A program made the position numbers and the translations under genes. The notes below the pieces were generated by a model that worked only from the letters and a program-made list of their open reading frames with translations, did no database searches and was not told the DNA's origin. 64,000 nt of DNA from Acholoe squamosa. Taxonomy: Eukaryota; Annelida; Polychaeta; Phyllodocida; Polynoidae. The DNA is taken from NCBI GenBank assembly GCA_949317995.1, contig OX439046.1:78036934-78100933 (forward strand), given 5' to 3'. Position 1 is the stretch's first letter. Each line of letters begins with the position of its first letter. Of the stretch, positions 10,784 through 23,100 are shown piece by piece.

Positions 10784-13700
10784 AATAAGAGCAGGTTCTG
10801 TATTAGCGCTGGGGGTAAAGGGGTATAAATGAGAGAAGGTTCTGTATTAGCGATGGTTGTAAGGGGTATAAATGAGAGCAGGTTCTGTATTAGCGCTGGG
10901 GGTGAGGGGTATAAATGAGAGCAGGTTCTGTATTACAGCTGGTGGTAAGGGGTATAAATGAGAGCAGATTCTGTATTATCACTGGGGGTAAGGGGTATAA
11001 ATGACAGCAGGTTCTGTATTAGCGCTGGGGGTAAGGGGTATAAATGAGAGCAGGTTCTATATTAGTGCTGGGGGTAAGGGGTATAAATGAGAGCAGGTTC
11101 TGTATTAGCGCTGGTGGTGAGGGGTATAAATGAGAGCAGGTTCTTTATTAGCGCTGGTGGTGAGGTGTATAAATGAGAGCAGGTTCAGTATTGGCGCTGG
11201 GGGTGAGGGGTATAAATGAGATCAGGTTCTGTATTACAGCTGATGGTAAGGGGTATAAATGAGAGCAGGTTCTGTATTAGCGCTGGGGGTGAGGGGTATA
11301 AATGAGAGCAGGTTCTGTATTATCACTGGGGGTAAGGGGTATAAATGAGAGCAGGTTCTGTATTATCACTGGGGGAAAGGGGTATAAATGAGAGCAGGTT
11401 CTGTATTAGTGCTGGGGGTGAGGGGTATAAATGAGAGCAGGTTCTGTATTAGCGCTGGGGGTGAGGGGTATAAATGAGAGCAGGTTCTGTATTAGCGCTG
11501 GGGGTGAGGGGTATAAATGAGAGCAGGTTCTGTATTACAGCTGGGGGTAAGGGGTATAAATGAGAGCAGGTTCTGTATTAGCGCTGGGGGTGAGGGGTAT
11601 AAATGAGAGCAGGTTCTGTATTAGTGCTGGGGGTAAGGGGTATAAATGAGAGCAGGTTCTGTATTAGCGCAGGGGGTGAGGGGTATAAATGAGAGCAGGT
11701 TCTGTATTACAGCTGGGGGTGAGGGGTATAAATGAGAGCAGGTTCTGTATTAGCGCTGGGGGTAAGGGGTATAAATGAGAGCAGGTTCTGTATTAGCGCT
11801 GGGGGTAAGGGGTATAAATGAGAGCAGGTTCTGTATTACAGCTGGGGGTGAGGGGTATAAATGAGAGCAGGTTCTGTATTACAGCTGGGGGTAAAGGGTA
11901 TAAATGAGAGCAGGTTCTGTATTACAGCTGGTGGTAAGGGGTATAAATGAGAGCAGGTTCTGTATTAGCGCTGGGGGTGAGGGGTATAAATGAGAGCAGG
12001 TTCTGTATTACAGCTGGGGGTAAGGGTATAAATGAGAGCAGGTTCTGTATTAGCGCTGGGGGTGAGGGGTATAAATGAGAGAAGGTTCTGTATTAGCGAT
12101 GGTTGTAAGGGGTATAAATGAGAGCAGGTTCTGTATTAGCACTGATGGTAAGGGGTATAAATGAGAGCAGGTTCTGTATTAGCGCTGGGGGTGAGGGGTA
12201 TAAATGAGAGCAGGTTCTGTATTACAGCTGGTGGTGAGGGGTATAAATGAGAGCATGGTTCTGTATTAGCGCTGGGGGTGAGGGGTTCAAATGAGAGCAG
12301 GTTCTGTATTAGCGCTGGTGGTAAGGGGTATAAATGAGAGCAGGTTCTGTATTAGCGCTGGGGGTAAGGGGTATAAATGAGAGCAGGTTCTGTATTATCA
12401 CTGGGGGAAAGGGGTATAAATGAGAGCAGGTTCAGTATTAGCGATGGTTGTAAGGGGTATAAATGAGAGCAGGTTCTGTATTACAGCTGATGGTAAGGGG
12501 TATAAATGAGAGCAGGTTCTGTATTACAGCTGATGGTAAGGGGTATAAATGAGAGCAGTTTCTGTATTAGCGCTGGGGGTAAGGGGTATAAATGAGAGCA
12601 GGTTCTGTATTACAGCTGGGGGTAAGGGGTATAAATGAGAGCAGGTTCTGTATTACAGCTGATGGTAAGGGGTATAAATGAGAGCAGGTTCTGTATTATC
12701 ACTGGGGGTAAAGGGGTATAAATGAGAGCATGGTTCTGTATTAGCGCTGGGGGTGAGGGGTATAAATGAGAGCAGGTTCTGTATTACAGCTGGTGGTGAG
12801 GGGTATAAATGAGAGCATGGTTCTGTATTAGCGCTGGGGGTGAGGGGTATAAATGAGAGCAGGTTCTGTATTAGCGCTGGTGGTAAGGGGTATAAATGAG
12901 AGCAGGTTCTGTATTAGCGCTGGGGGTAAGGGGTATAAATGAGAGCAGGTTCTGTATTATCACTGGGGGAAAGGGGTATAAATGAGAGCAGGTTCAGTAT
13001 TAGCGATGGTTGTAAGGGGTATAAATGAGAGAAGGTTCTGTATTAGCGCTGGGGGTGAGGGGTATAAATGAGAGAAGGTTCTGTATTAGCGATGGTTGTA
13101 AGGGGTATAAATGAGAGCAGGTTCTGTATAAGCGCTGGGGGTGAGGGGTATAAATGAGAGCAGGTTCTGTATTACAGCTGGTGGTAAGGGGTATAAATGA
13201 GAGCTGGTTCTGTATTAGCGCTGGGGGTAAGGGGTATAAATGAGAGCAGGTTCTGTATAACAGCTGATGGTGAGGGGTATAAATGAGAGCTGGTTCTGTA
13301 TTAGCGCTGGGGGTAAAGGGGTATAAATGAGAGCAGGTTCTGTATTACAGCTGGGGGTAAGGGTATAAATGAGAGCAGGTTCTGTATTAGCGCTGGGGGT
13401 GAGGGGTATAAATGAGAGAAGGACCTGTATTAGCGATGGTTGTAAGGGGTATAAATAAGTGCAGGTTCTGTATTAGCGCTGGGGGTGAGGGGTATAAATG
13501 AGAGCAGGTTCTGTATTATCACTGGGGGTAAGGGGTATAAATGAGAGCGGGTTCTGTATTACAGCTGGGGGTAAGGGGTATAAATGAGTGCAGGTTCTGT
13601 ATTAGCGCTGGGGGTGAGGGGTATAAATGAGAGCAGGTTCTGTATTACAGCTGGGGGTGAGGGGTATAAATGAGAGCAGGTTCTGTATTAGCGCTGGTGG

Positions 13701-16700
13701 TAAGGGGTATAAATGAGACCAGGTTCTGTATTTCAGCTGGGGGTAAGGGGTATAAATGAGATCAGGTTCTGTATTAGTGCTGGGGGTAAGGGGTATAAAT
13801 GAGATCAGGTTCTGTATTAGTGCTGGGGGTAAGGGGTATAAATGAGATCAGGTTCTGTATTATCACTGGGGGTAAGGGGTATAAATGAGAGCAGGTTCTG
13901 TATTAGTGCTGGGGGTGAGGGGTATAAATGAGAGAAGGTTCTGTATTAGCGCTGGGGGTGAGGGGTATAAATGAGAGCAGGTTCTGTATTACAGCTGGGG
14001 GTAAGGGGTATAAATGAGAGCAGGTTCTGTATTACAGCTGGTGGTAAGGGGTATAAATGAGAGCAGGTTCTGTATTACAGCTGGGGGTAAGGGGTATAAA
14101 TGAGAGCAGGTTTTGTATTAGCGCTGGGGGTAAGGGGTATAAATGAGAGCAGGTTCTGTATTAGCGCTGGGGGTGAGGGGTATAAATGAGAGCAGGTTCT
14201 GTATTATCACTGGGGGTGACGGGTATAAATGAGAGCAGGTTCTGTATTACAGCTGGGGGTAAGGGGTATAAATGAGTGCAGGTTCTGTATTAGCGCTGGG
14301 GGTGAGGGGTATAAATGAGAGCAGGTTCTGTATTAGCGCTGGGGGTAAGGGGTATAAATGAGAGCAGGTTCTATATTGGCGCTGGGGGTAAGGGGTATAA
14401 ATGAGAGCAGGTTCTGTATTACAGCTGGGGGTGAGGGGTATAAATGAGAGCAGGTTCTGTATTACCACTGGGGGAAAGGGATATAAATGAGAGCAGGTTC
14501 TGTATTACAGCTGATGGTAAGGGGTATAAATGAGAGCTGGTTCTGTATTAGCGCTGGGGGTAAAGGGGTATAAATGAGAGCAGGTTCTGTATTACAGCTG
14601 GGGGTAAGGGTATAAATGAGAGCAGGTTCTGTATTAGCGCTGGGGGTGAGGGGTATAAATGAGAGAAGGTTCTGTATTAGCGATGGTTGTAAGGGGTATA
14701 AATGAGAGCAGGTTCTGTATTAGCGCTGGGGGTGAGGGGTATAAATGAGAGCAGGTTCTGTATTACAGCTTGGGGTGAGGGGTATAAACGAGAGCAGGTT
14801 CTGTATTAGCGCTGGTGGTAAGGGGTATAAATGAGACCAGGTTCTGTATTACAGCTGGGGGTAAGGGGTATAAATGAGATCAGGTTCTGTATTAGTGCTG
14901 GGGGTAAGGGGTATAAATGAGATCAGGTTCTGTATTAGTGCTGGGGGTAAGGGGTATAAATGAGATCAGGTTCTGTATTATCACTGGGGGTAAGGGGTAT
15001 AAATGAGAGCAGGTTCTGTATTAGCGCTGGGGGTGAGGGGTATAAATGAGAGCAGGTTCTGTATTACAGCTGGGGGTAAGGGGTATAAATGAGTGCAGGT
15101 TCTGTATTAGCGCTGGGGGTGAGGGGTATAAATGAGAGCAGGTTCTGTATTAGCGCTGAAGGTAAGGGGTATAAATGAGAGCAGGTTCTATATTAGCGCT
15201 GGGGGTAAGGGGTATAAATGAGAGCAGGTTCTGTATTACAGCTGGGAGTGAGGGGTATAAATGAGAGCAGGTTCTGTATTAGCGCTGGGGGTGAGGGGTA
15301 TAAATGAGAGCTGGTTCTGTATTAGCGCTGGGGGTGAGGGGTATAAATGAGAGCAGGTTCTGTATTAGCGCTGGGGGTAAGGGGTATAAATAAGAGCAGG
15401 TTCTGTATTAGTGCTGGGGGTAAGGGGTATAAATGAGATCAGGTTCTGTATTATCACTGGGGGTAAGGGGTATAAATGAGAGCAGGTTCTGTATTATCAC
15501 TGGGGGTGAGGGGTATAAATGAGAGCAGGTTCTGTATTAGCGCTGGGGGTGAGGGGTATAAATGAGAGCAGGTTCTGTATTACAGCTGGGGGTAAGGGGT
15601 ATAAATGAGAGCAGGTTCTGTATTAGCACTGGGGGTAAGGGGTATAAATGAGAGCAGGTTCTGTATTAGCGCTGGGGGTAAGGGGTATAAACGAGAGCAG
15701 GTTCTGTATTAGCGCTGGGGGTAAGGGGTATAAATGAGAGCAGGTTCTGTATTACAGCAGGGGGTAAGGGGTATAAATGAGAGCAGGTTCTGTATTACAG
15801 CTGGGGGTAAGGGTATAAATAAGTGCAGGTTCTGTATTAGCGCTGGGGGTAAGGGGTATAAACGAGAGCAGGTTCTGTATTAGCGCTGGGGGTAAGGGGT
15901 ATAAATGAGAGCAGGTTCTGTATTACAGCAGGGGGTAAGGGGTATAAATGAGAGCAGGTTCTGTATTACAGCTGGGGGTAAGGGTATAAATAAGTGCAGG
16001 TTCTGTATTAGCGCTGGGGGTAAGGGGTATAAATGAGAGCAGGTTCTGTATTAGCGCTGGGGGTAAAGGGGTATAAATGAGAGAAGGTTCTGTATTAGCG
16101 CTGGGGGTGAGGGGTATAAATGAGAGCAGGTTCTGTATTAGCGCTGGGGGTAAGGGGTATAAACGAGAGCAGGTTCTGTATTAGCGCTGGGGGTAAGGGG
16201 TATAAATGAGAGCAGGTTCTGTATTACAGCAGGGGGTAAGGGGTATAAATGAGAGCAGGTTCTGTATTACAGCTGGGGGTAAGGGTATAAATAAGTGCAG
16301 GTTCTGTATTAGCGCTGGGGGTAAGGGGTATAAATGAGAGCAGGTTCTGTATTAGCGCTGGGGGTAAAGGGGTATAAATGAGAGAAGGTTCTGTATTAGC
16401 GCTGGGGGTGAGGGGTATAAATGAGAGCAGGTTCTGTATTAGCGCTGGGGGTAAGGGGTATAAATGAGAGAAGGTTCTGTATTAGCGATGGTTGTAAGGT
16501 GTATAAATGAGAGCAGGTTCTGTATTAGCGCTGGGGGTAAAGGGGTATAAATGAGAGAAGGTTCTGTATTAGCGCTGGGGGTAAGGGGTATAAATGAGAG
16601 CAGGTTCTGTATTAGCACTGGGGGTAAGGGGTATAAATAAGAGCAGGTTCTATATTAGCACTGGTGGTAAGGGGTATAAATGAGAGAAGGTTCTGTATTA

Positions 16701-17449
16701 GCGCTGGGGGTAAAGGGGTATAAATGAGAGCAGGTTCTGTATTACAGCTGGTGGTAAAGGGTATAAATGAGAGCAGGTTCTGTATTAGCGCTGGGGGTAA
16801 GGGGTATAAATGAGAGAAGGTTCTGTATTACAGCTGGTGGTAAAGGGTATAAATGAGAGCAGGTTCTGTATTAGCGCTGGGGGTAAGGGGTATAAATGAG
16901 AGAAGGTTCTGTATTAGCGCTGGGGATAAGGGGTATAAATGAGAGCAGGTTCTGTATTAGCGCTGGGGGTGAGGGGTATAAATGAGAGCAGGTTCTGTAT
17001 TACAGCTGGGGGTAAGGGGTATAAATGAGAGCTGGTTCTGTATTAGCGCTGGGGGTGAGGGGTATAAATGAGAGAAGGTTCTGTATTAGCGCTGGGGGTA
17101 AGGGGTATAAATGAGAGAAGGTTCTGTATTAGCGATGGTTGTAAGGGGTATAAATGAGAGCAGGTTCTGTATTAGCGCTGGGGTTGAGGGGTATAAATGA
17201 GAGCAGGTTCTGTATTAGCGCTGGGGGTGAGGGGTATAAATGAGAGAAGGTTCTGTATTAGCGCTGGGGGTGAGGGGTATAAATGAGAGAAGGTTCTGTA
17301 TTAGCGATGGTTGTAAGGGGTATAAATGAGAGCAGGTTCTGTATTAGCGCTGGGGGTAAGGGGTATAAATGAGAGCAGGTTCTGTATTAGCACTGGGGGT
17401 TAGGGGTATAAATAAGAGCAGGTTCTATATTAGCGCTGGGGGTAAGGGG
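10784..17449. repeat. 43-bp minisatellite, about 155 copies (6.7 kb)
   Basis: The unit reads GGGGTATAAATGAGAGCAGG then TTCTGTATTAGCGCTGGGGG, with TGAGG or TAAGG linking copies. Main variants replace AGCGCTGG by ACAGCTGG, ATCACTGG or AGCGATGGTT. The plus strand is strongly G-rich over pyrimidines. A four-unit, 171-bp higher-order block is marked by the rare word TATAAACGAGAG at 15686, 15857 and 16158 (the last spacing is 301 bp, seven units). Each unit carries TATAAA, but as part of a satellite there is no reason to call 155 promoters. The array stops abruptly at a small inverted repeat at 17450. Confidence 0.98.
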
Positions 17450-17480
17450 AATTTCTTTTGCAAATTGTTTGCAAGAAATT
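17450..17480. other. Inverted repeat at the end of the 43-bp array
   Basis: AATTTCTTTTGCAAA (17450-17464) and TTTGCAAGAAATT (17468-17480) pair across a 3-nt loop, with a 2-nt bulge. It begins at the first base after the last 43-bp unit. Its position could mark an array boundary or be coincidental in AT-rich sequence. Confidence 0.7.
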
Positions 17481-18197
17481 CATAGCGGCAGACATTGGTG
17501 AACTATGGAACCGTTATAGGCAGTTAGTCCATGCTAGCTGCCACATACTACTGTATATTGGATGGACAGAATGTCATATTTCCCAATACCTCCTATAGCA
17601 GCTTTTATTGAAAGGAGACATGCAATATTGATTTCTGAATGCCTCCTATACACAGTTAACTGAACATCACGTAATGCATTGATGACAGTTCGTCTTCTTG
17701 CACAAACATCATCATATTTCTCACATGTCTCGCACTCATTTAAATAAACCTTAATTAGAACTTTCAGTTGATTACAAAAATAGCTCAGCAGTAGGGACAG
17801 ACACTGAGAAAAAGAGATCAAACATCTCAATCTTCACCCCTATGGACAGCAGTCACGTGCCTCTAGCTCGCACCACTGATGATATTTGGACCTTAATGCA
17901 ATAGGAGTTTTCATCACTGTTTTAGCCACAGGCCCATGATTTTGATCAGGCTGCTGCTGTAGGCAGGTGATGATGGCTTGCCTCGTTTTGAGTCCAATTA
18001 GGTAATGCGGTCATAATGTCACACAAAGCAATGGCGGTCAGCGGTCCGCCGCCCATGTGCAGTGAGAGTGAAATTAAAAAGGTTTGGGATTAATTGTGAA
18101 CCAAAACATCAGACTCCAAGCTCTAATAGATCTAGAAAGCCGGGGAGGGCTAAGGATACTGTTCATTCACCATCTGTCAGTGACTGACGGCCGTCAG
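17481..18197. other. Unique region with a dispersed-repeat fragment
   Basis: Holds one copy of the dispersed family described separately (about 17594-17842). It also holds a short GC-rich hairpin zone at 18033-18050 (GGCGG and CCGCC arms; GCGG-T-CCGC nested at 18041-18049). The minus-strand open frame 17534-17830 (98 codons) lies inside the dispersed repeat and has no recognisable domain. The region ends in the palindrome at 18182. Confidence 0.6.
17594..17842. repeat. Dispersed repeat family 1, copy A
   Basis: Shares ordered blocks with copies at about 19360-19650 and 32740-33035. The blocks are AGCTTTTATTGAAAGGAG, then ATGCCTCCT, then CACAAACATCATCAT with ATGTCTCGCAC, then AGCAGTAGGGACAGACACTG and GATCAAAC. 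Divergence is considerable, so this is an old interspersed element or fragment. No protein, terminal inverted repeat or tail was identified, so its class is unknown. Confidence 0.65.
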
Positions 18198-18199
18198 TC
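18176..18199. other. Overlapping perfect palindromes at the array start
   Basis: GACTGACGGCCGTCAGTC at 18182-18199 is a perfect 18-bp palindrome. It overlaps GTCAGTGACTGAC (18176-18188), a 13-bp palindrome with a one-base centre. The final bases are already the first bases of the 35-bp array (TCTACCCACC from 18198). Confidence 0.9.
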
Positions 18200-19044
18200 T
18201 ACCCACCTCTATGTGAGATGAATGTAGTACCTTCTACCCACCTCTATGTGAGATGAATATGATACCTTCTACCCACCTCTATGTGAGATGAATGTAGTTC
18301 TACCCACCTCTATGTGAGATGAATGTAGCACCTTCTACCCACCTCTATGTGAGATGAATGTAGTTCTACCCACCTCTATATGAGATGAATGTAGTACCTT
18401 CTACCCACCTCTATGTGAGATGAATGTAGTACCTTCTACCCACCTCTATGTGAGATGAATGTAGCACCTTCTACCCACCTCTATGTGAGATGAATGTAGT
18501 ACCTTCTACCCACCTCTATGTGAGATGAATATGATACCTTCTACCCACCTCTATGTGAGATGAATGTAGTACCTTCTACCCACCTCTATGTGAGATGAAT
18601 GTAGTACCTTCTACCCACCTCTATGTGAGATGAATGTAGTACCTTCTACCTACCTCTATGTGAGATGAATGTGGTACCTTCTACCCACCTCTATATGAGA
18701 TGAATGTAGTACCTTCTACCTACCTCTATGTGAGATGAATGTAGTACCTTCTACCCACCTCTATGTGAGATGAATGTAGTACCTTCTACCCACCTCTATG
18801 TGAGATGAATGTAGTACTTACTACCCCCCTCTATATGAGATGAATGTAGTACCTTCTACCCACCTCTATGTGAGATGAATGTAGTACCTTCTACCTACCT
18901 CTATTTGAGATGAATGTAGTACCTTCTACCCACCTCTATGTGAGATGAATGTAGCACCTTCTACCTACCTCTATGTGAGATGAATGTAGTACCTTCTACC
19001 CACCTCTATGTGAGATGAATGTAGCACCTTCTACCCACCTCTAT
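18198..19044. repeat. 35-bp minisatellite, about 24 copies
   Basis: The unit contains TCTACCCACCTCTATGTGAG followed by ATGAATGTAGTACCT. A few copies lack the four bases between GTAGT and TCTACC and are about 31 bp. Variants include TATGATACC, GTAGCACC and CTATATGAG. The array breaks off within CCACCTCTAT at 19044. Confidence 0.97.
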
Positions 19045-19129
19045 TGCCCTCGTCCATGTCCCATGCCCATATCTAATGGACTAGCCTAGTTGTGACCATG
19101 TAATACTATAGATATCATGCTGCTTATCA

Positions 19130-19300
19130 AATTAAAAAAAGACAATCAGAATAACATCAACATTTTATTTGTGTGATCAGGTGTACACTTATTGCTCTCT
19201 ATGATTTTGGATATAGTGCTTAGATTGAATCAGGTAAATACCACACCAATTTCACGTTTGAATTGTTGATTGTGACTTTGCCAGATGCTATTAGTTTGCC
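19130..19300. repeat. Dispersed repeat family 2, copy at 19.2 kb
   Basis: Blocks GACAATCA, ATTGAATCA(G/A)GT, ATACCA and TTTGAATTG(T/C)TGATTGT occur in the same order here and at about 55998-56110. A weaker third match (GCAAATACAACACCAATGA) lies near 24033. This is an old interspersed repeat without a recognised coding part. Confidence 0.55.
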
Positions 19301-19359
19301 ATGCCGTTTTGGAATGAGTTTGTCACCAAGTGAAATTTATACCTTTTGATACCACATAG

Positions 19360-19650
19360 CAGCTTTTATTCAAAGGAGCAGTGAACTACTGATGTCTTAT
19401 AAGCTAAATGCCTCCTGTACGTGTGACACTGACATGAAGAAATCAAACAGCTTAATCCTGATAATAGATCAGCAGTAGGAGCAGACACTGACATGAAGAG
19501 ATCAAACAGCTTAATCCTTATAATAGATCAGCAGTAGGAGCAGACACTGACATAAAGAAATCAAACAGCTTAATCCTGATAATAGATCAGCAGTAGGAGC
19601 AGATACTGACATGAAGAAATCAAACAGCTTAATCCTGATGTAGTGATCAA
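19360..19650. repeat. Dispersed repeat family 1, copy B, with internal expansion
   Basis: Starts with AGCAGCTTTTATTCAAAGG and AATGCCTCCTGTA as in copy A, and ends with TTAATCCTGATG, which is also the end of copy C near 33013. Between them, the segment found once in copy A (AGCAGTAGG...GATCAAAC) is present as a tandem array of about 3.6 copies. Confidence 0.65.
19425..19639. repeat. 59-bp tandem repeat, about 3.6 copies
   Basis: GACACTGACATGAAGA recurs at 19425 and 19484, giving a 59-bp period; the word AATCAAACAGCTTAATCCT marks each unit. It lies wholly inside dispersed repeat copy B, of which it is an amplified internal part. Confidence 0.95.
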
Positions 19651-20106
19651 CATTCTGCAAAAGAATTATGTATTTGGTCATAGCATCTTCTAATAATGAA
19701 GAGTGGCTACTCAGTGTTAGATATTGTCCTACAAAGCCAAGATGGTAAACTACCTGAGATAAATACCATGTTGTTTGTCAAAAAATTGTAATTGGTTTGC
19801 CATGTTGTATTGCCATGATTTTGTATTCCTTTAGTGAGCTCTTACCCAGTATTCAAGTCTCTCACAGATCCCACGATGCACCTCTCCATCCAGGCACTTC
19901 CTGCTGGTGTGAAGGTTGTCATTGTTAGTGAGGATGTCTGTGTTTTCTATCTACTGCAGACTGTCAGGAGGGGATAAAGTTGTCTTGTAGCCCACAGTGT
20001 GGGATAACGTGCTTTGTAGCTGGTATTTATTCCTGTAGGTAATCCCAGGATACTCCTCTCTATGGAGGCACTCCAACGATGTGGCAGCATCCCCCTGTCT
20101 TGGCTA

Positions 20107-20124
20107 CATTGATGCATCATGCTG
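20107..20124 (+). other. Solitary copy of the 18-bp array unit
   Basis: CATTGATGCATCATGCTG here is identical over all 18 bases to a common unit variant of the array at 25324-25828. It lies 9 bp before the first bases of the 27-bp array. Outside the repeats an 18-base exact match is very unlikely by chance. Confidence 0.9.
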
Positions 20125-20133
20125 ACCATATTG

Positions 20134-23100
20134 AGACTGTCAGCCCCAGCAGACTATATAAGACTGTCAGCACCTACACACTATATAAGACTGTCAGCCC
20201 CTACAGACTATATAAGACTGTCAGCCCCAGCAGACTATATAAGACTGTCAGCCCCTACACACTATATAAGACTGTCAACCCCTATAGACTATATAAGACT
20301 GTCAACCCCTACAGACTATATAAGACTATCAGCCCCTGCAGACTATATAAGACTATCAGCCCCTACACACTATATAAGACTGTCAGCCCCTGCACACTAT
20401 ATAAGACTGTCAGCCCCTACAGACTATATAAGACTGTCAGCCCCTACAGACTATATAAGACTGTCAGCCCCTACACACTATATAAGACTGTCAGCCCCTA
20501 CAGACTATATAAGACTGTCAGCCCCTACAGACTATATAAGACTGTCAGCCCCTACACACTATATAAGACTGTCAGCCCCTACACACTATATAAGACTGTC
20601 AGCCCCTACACACTATATAAGACTATCAGCCCCTACACACTATATAAGACTGTCAGCCCCTACAGACTATATAAGACTGTCAGCCCCTACAGACTATATA
20701 AGACTGTCAGCCCCTACACACTATATAAGACTGTCAGCCCCTGCACACTATATAAGACTGTCAGCCCTGCACACTATATAAGACTGTCAGCCCCTGCACA
20801 CTATATAAGACTGTCAGCCCTGCACACTATATAAGACTGTCAGCCCCTACACACTATATACAACTGTTAGCCCCTACAGACTATATAAGACTGTCAGCCC
20901 CTACAGACTATATAAGACTGTCAGCCCCTACAGACTATATAAGACTGTCAGCCCCTACAGACTATATAAGACTGTCAGCCCCTACAGACTATATAAGACT
21001 GTCAGCCCCTACAGACTATATAAGACTGTCAGCCCCTGCACACTATATAAGACTGTCAGCCCCTACACACTATATAAGACTGTCAGCCCCTACAGACTAT
21101 ATAAGACTATCAGCCCCTACAGACTATATACAACTGTCAGCCCCTACAGACTATATAAGACTGTCAGCCCCTACACACTATATAAGACTGTCAGCCCCTA
21201 CACACTATATAAGACTGTCAGCCCCTACACACTATATAAGACTGTCAGCCCCTACAGACTATATAAGACTGTCAGCCCCTACACACTATATAAGACTATC
21301 AGCCCCTACAGACTATATAAGACTGTCAGCCCTGCACACTATATACGACTATCAGCCCCTACACACTATATAAGACTATCAGCCCCTACACACTATATAA
21401 GACTGTCAGCCCCTACACACTATATAAGACTATCAGCCCCTGCACACTATATAAGACTGTCAACCCCTACAGACTATATAAGACTGTCAGCCCCTACAGA
21501 CTATATAAGACTATCAGCCCCTACAGTATATATAAGACTGTCAGCCCCTACACACTATATAAGACTGTCAGCCCCTACACACTATATAAGACTGTCAGCC
21601 CCTACACACTATATAAGACTGTCAGCCCCTACACACTATATAAGACTGTCAGCCCCTACACACTATATAAGACTATCAGCCCCTACACACTATATAAGAC
21701 TATCAGCCCCTACAGACTATATAAGACTATCAGCCCGTGCAGACTATATAAGACTATCAGCCCCTACAGACTATATAAGACTATCAGCCCCTGCACACTA
21801 TATAAGACTATCAGCCCCTACAGACTATATAAGACTATCAGCCTGTGCAGACTATATAAGACTATCAGCCCCTACAGACTATATAAGACTGTCAGCCCCT
21901 ACAGACTATATAAGACTATCAGCCCCTACAGACTATATAAGACTATCAGCCCCTACACACTATATAAGACTGTCAGCCCTGCACACTATATAAGACTATC
22001 AGCCCCTACACACTATATAAGACTATCAGCACCTACACACTATATAAGACTGTCAGCCCCTACAGACTATATAAGACTATCAGCCCCTACACACTATATA
22101 AGACTGTCAGCCCCTACACACTATATAAGACTGTCAGCCCTGCACACTATATAAGACTGTCAGCCCCTACAGACTATATAAGACTATCAGCCCCTTCACA
22201 CTATATAAGACTGTCAGTTCGAGCACACTATATAAGACTGTCAGCCCCTGCACACTATATACGACTATCAGCCCCTACAGACTATATAAGACTATCAGCA
22301 CCTACACACTATATAAGACTGTCAGCCCCTACAGACTATATAAGACTATCAGCCCCTACACACTATATACGACTATCAGCCCGTGCAGACTATATAAGAC
22401 TATCAGCACCTACACACTATATAAGACTATCAGCCCCTACAGACTATATAAGACTGTCAGCCCCTACAGACTATATAAGACTGTCAGCCCCTACACACTA
22501 TATAAGACTGTCAGCCCCTACAGACTATATAAGACTATCAGCCCCTACACACTATATAAGACTGTCAGCCCCTACAGACTATATAAGACTGTCAGCCCCT
22601 ACACACTATATAAGACTGTCAGCCCCTACACACTATATAAGACTGTCAGCCCCTACAGACTATATAAGACTATCAGCCCCTACAGACTATATAAGACTGT
22701 CAGCCCCTACACACTATATAAGACTGTCAACCCCTACACACTATATAAGACTGTCAGCCCCTACAGACTATATAAGACTGTCAGCCCGTGCAGACTATAT
22801 AAGACTATCAGCACCTACACACTATATAAGACTGTCAGCCCCTACAGACTATATAAGACTGTCAGCCCGTGCACACTATATAAGACTGTCAGCCCCTGCA
22901 CACTATATAAGACTATCAGCCCCTACACACTATATAAGACTGTCAGCCCCTACAGACTATATAAGACTATCAGCACCTACACACTATATAAGACTGTCAG
23001 CCCCTACAGACTATATAAGACTATCAGCCCCTACACACTATATACGACTATCAGCCCGTGCAGACTATATAAGACTATCAGCACCTACACACTATATAAG

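Larger units (their letters stand above)
19045..20133. other. Unique region built of dispersed-repeat fragments
   Basis: Contains a family 2 fragment (about 19130-19300), family 1 copy B with its 59-bp expansion (about 19360-19650) and another family 2-like piece (about 19735-19830). Just before the next array lies an exact single copy of an 18-bp array unit (20107-20124). No gene was recognised; the minus-strand open frame 19947-20129 is short and featureless. Confidence 0.6.

Noticed and set aside
15686..16158. 171-bp period suggesting centromeric alpha-satellite
   Set aside because: 171 bp here is four 43-bp units minus one base, the sequence bears no relation to alpha-satellite, and the block occurs only locally.
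10784..17449. TATAAA in every 43-bp unit (and TATATAA in every 27-bp unit) as promoter arrays
   Set aside because: The words are just part of AT-rich repeat units, with no downstream genes and no other core-promoter elements.
10784..17449. G-quadruplex array from the GGGGG and GGGG runs
   Set aside because: Each 43-bp unit supplies only two close G-runs and the next pair is about 30 bases away, outside the usual loop lengths for a stable quadruplex.
20079..20834. 251-codon frame with nonapeptide repeats
   Set aside because: A product of the 27-bp period; it ends when 26-bp units break the phase, and the remaining 3 kb of the array is not in frame.
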